Assembly: GCA_028873155.1 (NCBI GenBank) | Contig: JAGWML010000115.1 | Location: forward strand, 1-9,580 | Length of the DNA stretch: 9,580 bases | Origin: Acidobacteriota bacterium | GTDB lineage: Bacteria; Acidobacteriota; Terriglobia; Terriglobales; Acidobacteriaceae | Direction of reading: 5' to 3' | Shown: positions 8,025 through 9,580 of the stretch, one piece after another | How positions within the stretch are numbered: the stretch's first letter is position 1 | Layout: each line of letters begins with the position of its first letter | Position numbers and translations under genes: made by a program | Notes under the pieces: generated by a model | The model's database searches: none | What the model was told of the DNA's origin: nothing | What the model saw: the letters and a program-made list of their open reading frames with translations, nothing else

Positions 8025-9320
8025 TCACTTCTCTGAGGTCAGGATTTCCGGTGCAAGCAGATCGGCGATCGTCTCGCGTCGGCGAATCAGGCGCGCTTTT
8101 CGGCCTTCGACGAGCACCTCGGCCGGGCGCGGGCGCGTGTTGTAGTTCGAGCTCTGCGCCATGCCGTAGGCGCCGGCATCGAGCAGAGCAATCAGGTCGC
8201 CGGGTACAACCGGCGCCAGATTACGGTCTCGCGCGAAGAAGTCGCCGGATTCACAGACCGGGCCGACCACGTCCACCACGCGCGGCTTCCCTGCTCTCGG
8301 GCGCACCGGCACAATCTCATGATGCGCCTGGTAGAGCGCCGGGCGAATCAGGTCGTTCATTGCTGCATCTGTGATGACAAAGGTCTTTTTGCCGTTGCGC
8401 TTCACATGCAACACACGGGCAACCAGCGCCCCAGCCTGGGCGACGATAAAACGCCCCGGCTCGATCAGCAGGCGGCCTGCATAGCCAGCGAGCGCCTCGT
8501 CCAGCGCCTGCGCGTACTCGTGGATCTTGGCGGCTGCGTCAAAGCTGCCGCCGTGATAGTCAATGCCCAGGCCGCCGCCCGCGTCGATCGACTGCAGGGG
8601 AATGCCTGCTCGATCCAGTTGACGGACCAGTTTGTACACACGCTCCAACGCCGCGCCAAACGGATCGGCGGATCGAATCTGCGAACCGATGTGCACGCTG
8701 ATGCCATGCGGCTCAAGCCAGCGGTTGCCGGCAACCGATTTGTAGATCGCAAGCGCGCGGCGAATGTCGATGCCAAACTTGTGCTCGCGCAGGCCTGTGG
8801 AGATATAGGGATGCGTCTCGGCAAAGACATCCGGATTTACGCGGAGCGCAAAGCGAGCCTTCCGCTTGAGCCTGCGCGCGCGGTCGGCCAGCAGATGCAA
8901 TTCGGCTTCACTCTCCACGTTGAACTCAAGAATTCCGGATTCGAGCGCAAAATCCATCTCGGCTGGCGTTTTGCCTACCCCGGAAAAGACAACACGCGCG
9001 GCCGCATCGGGCGCAGCCGCCAGCACGCGCTCCAGTTCGCCGCCAGAGACAATGTCAAAGCCGGCGCCATGAGCGGCAAGCAGGGCAAGAATGGCCAGCG
9101 CGGAGTTGGCTTTGACCGCGTAGCAGACCAGCGTATCGCGATCCCCGAATGCCTCTTGAAAAATCCGCAGCCGCTCAAGAATCTGATCGGCAGAGTAGAC
9201 GTAGAGCGGCGTGCCGAACTGGCGGGCAAGCTTCTCCAGCGAAATCGCGCCGCAGTGCAAGGCGCTCGCTGGCTGCAGACGATGAAACGGTCGTGTCGAT
9301 GAACTCAATGCAGTCGTCAA
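8025..9320 (-). CDS. lysA: Diaminopimelate decarboxylase
   Basis: Pyridoxal-phosphate enzyme of fold type III (Orn/DAP/Arg decarboxylase family 2) that converts meso-2,6-diaminopimelate to L-lysine and CO2, the last step of lysine biosynthesis; cytosolic. Residue numbers follow the start at 9320 (431 residues, typical length). The PLP-binding Lys70 is in YAVKANS. HIGSQ is at 210-214, the phosphate-binding Gly run at 248-252 (AGGGLGIDY), and EPGRF at 287-291. The catalytic CESGD is at 356-360 (Cys356), and AYGMAQSSNYN is at 384-394. Together these separate it from ornithine and arginine decarboxylases. No ATG exists in frame before codon 122, so the gene must use a non-AUG start. The first TTG after an in-frame TAG (9336-9338) is taken, with only a weak GGA eight bases upstream; the TTG at 9308 is an alternative. 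It follows an alpha/beta-hydrolase gene by 84 bases and precedes the carboxylesterase. No lysine riboswitch fits in the upstream gap. Confidence 0.95.
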   Translation of the reverse strand: MTTALSSSTRPFHRLQPASALHCGAISLEKLARQFGTPLYVYSADQILERLRIFQEAFGDRDTLVCYAVKANSALAILALLAAHGAGFDIVSGGELERVLAAAPDAAARVVFSGVGKTPAEMDFALESGILEFNVESEAELHLLADRARRLKRKARFALRVNPDVFAETHPYISTGLREHKFGIDIRRALAIYKSVAGNRWLEPHGISVHIGSQIRSADPFGAALERVYKLVRQLDRAGIPLQSIDAGGGLGIDYHGGSFDAAAKIHEYAQALDEALAGYAGRLLIEPGRFIVAQAGALVARVLHVKRNGKKTFVITDAAMNDLIRPALYQAHHEIVPVRPRAGKPRVVDVVGPVCESGDFFARDRNLAPVVPGDLIALLDAGAYGMAQSSNYNTRPRPAEVLVEGRKARLIRRRETIADLLAPEILTSEK

Positions 9321-9404
9321 GTGAGGAATCCGGTTCTACTGAATTACCTTGAGGCTACCGCATCCGGCAGGCCCCGCCGAATTTGCTTCTTCAATCGCAA
9401 GCGC

Positions 9405-9580
9405 TCAGAGCGTTGCAAGCCATGGCGAAAGCAAAGCTGCCACGGCGTCCGGCTGTTCATAGGCGGCAAAGTGGCCGGCATCGGCCAGCAGGTGGAAGGC
9501 GCAGCCTCCCGGCGCAGCCTGGAAGACTTCCATCTCCGCCCGCGTGATACCCGGGTCTTCTCCGCCGCACAGGGCAAATA
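9405..9580 (-). CDS. Alpha/beta-hydrolase fold protein, C-terminal part only
   Basis: Only the last 57 residues are inside the window; the gene begins beyond the right edge. The visible part has the end signature of the alpha/beta-hydrolase superfamily. ALCGGEDPGIT carries the probable catalytic Asp (residue 8 of the visible part) after a beta strand. LLADAGHFAAYEQPDAVAAL carries the catalytic His (residue 36) followed by the usual E-x-P and the final helix. The nucleophile serine and any lid domain lie outside, so esterase, lipase, dehalogenase and C-C hydrolase types cannot be separated. The stop codon is at 9405-9407, 84 bases before lysA on the same strand. The two may share a transcript. 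A different open frame over the same bases (9344-9577) has no family resemblance and is a shadow. Confidence 0.82.
   Translation of the reverse strand, partial: FALCGGEDPGITRAEMEVFQAAPGGCAFHLLADAGHFAAYEQPDAVAALLSPWLATL

Noticed and set aside
8319..9302. A 327-codon open frame on the plus strand opposite lysA
   Set aside because: lysA on the minus strand has every family motif. The plus-strand frame has no recognisable domain, is rich in Arg/Gln/His as expected of a reverse-complement frame in GC-rich coding DNA, and lacks a ribosome-binding site.
9362..9382. GC-rich inverted repeat (ATCCGGC / GCCGAAT, one G-U) between the hydrolase stop and lysA
   Set aside because: A 7-bp stem with a G-U pair and no T-run on the minus strand is too weak to call a terminator. 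It could be a minor processing structure, but nothing supports that.
9321..9404. Lysine riboswitch upstream of lysA
   Set aside because: Only 84 bases lie between the hydrolase stop and lysA, far less than the lysine riboswitch aptamer needs, and its conserved core is not evident.
9344..9577. A 77-codon minus-strand open frame near the right edge
   Set aside because: The frame ending at 9405 gives a clear alpha/beta-hydrolase C-terminus over the same bases. The 77-codon frame shows no motif and is Arg-rich.

Overview
The window looks like an ordinary chromosomal stretch of a high-GC Gram-negative bacterium. The secreted-enzyme repertoire (a PA-domain M28 peptidase of the carboxypeptidase Q type, an HtrA/Do protease with a Gln/Gly/Asp-rich insert, and a type-B carboxylesterase with a signal peptide) and the protein flavour suggest an Acidobacteriota member, probably Terriglobia/Acidobacteriaceae. 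That assignment is recognition only. There is no rRNA or other taxonomic marker here, so I hold it with moderate confidence.

Layout, left to right. (1) An MscS-family mechanosensitive channel gene on the minus strand (47-1153) is divergent from (2) an EamA/DMT-family transporter gene on the plus strand (1306-2253). (3) A secreted M28 metallopeptidase gene on the minus strand (2263-3771) converges on the transporter with only 9 bases between the stop codons. It is divergent from (4) a periplasmic Do-like (HtrA/Deg) serine protease gene on the plus strand (3946-5592), which ends in a clear hairpin terminator. (5) A small secreted protein with one peptidoglycan-binding domain (5793-6275, plus) has its own recognisable promoter and ribosome-binding site. 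(6) A perfect 16-bp stem terminator (6314-6349) probably serves both this gene and the minus-strand cluster that converges on it. (7) That cluster reads, in transcription order, an alpha/beta-hydrolase of which only the C-terminus is in the window (9405 to the edge), lysA (diaminopimelate decarboxylase, 8025-9320) and a secreted type-B carboxylesterase (6372-7943).

How the genes relate. Most products act at or beyond the inner membrane: channel, exporter-type permease, secreted peptidase, periplasmic quality-control protease, wall-binding protein and secreted esterase. LysA is the cytosolic exception; it makes lysine from meso-diaminopimelate, which is also a peptidoglycan precursor. There is no phage, transposon, CRISPR, tRNA or rRNA. 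No gene-free stretch exceeds about 200 bases.

I see no new multi-gene system. The most interesting item is at RNA level. The strong Shine-Dalgarno sequence of the carboxylesterase is perfectly complementary over 9 bases to a segment just after the lysA stop codon. A supporting inner helix lies inside this fold. This could hide the esterase start unless ribosomes finish lysA, which would couple the two translationally. A second theme is non-AUG initiation. lysA must use a non-AUG start. The channel gene most probably starts at a TTG with a consensus ribosome-binding site, 27 codons inside the longest open frame.
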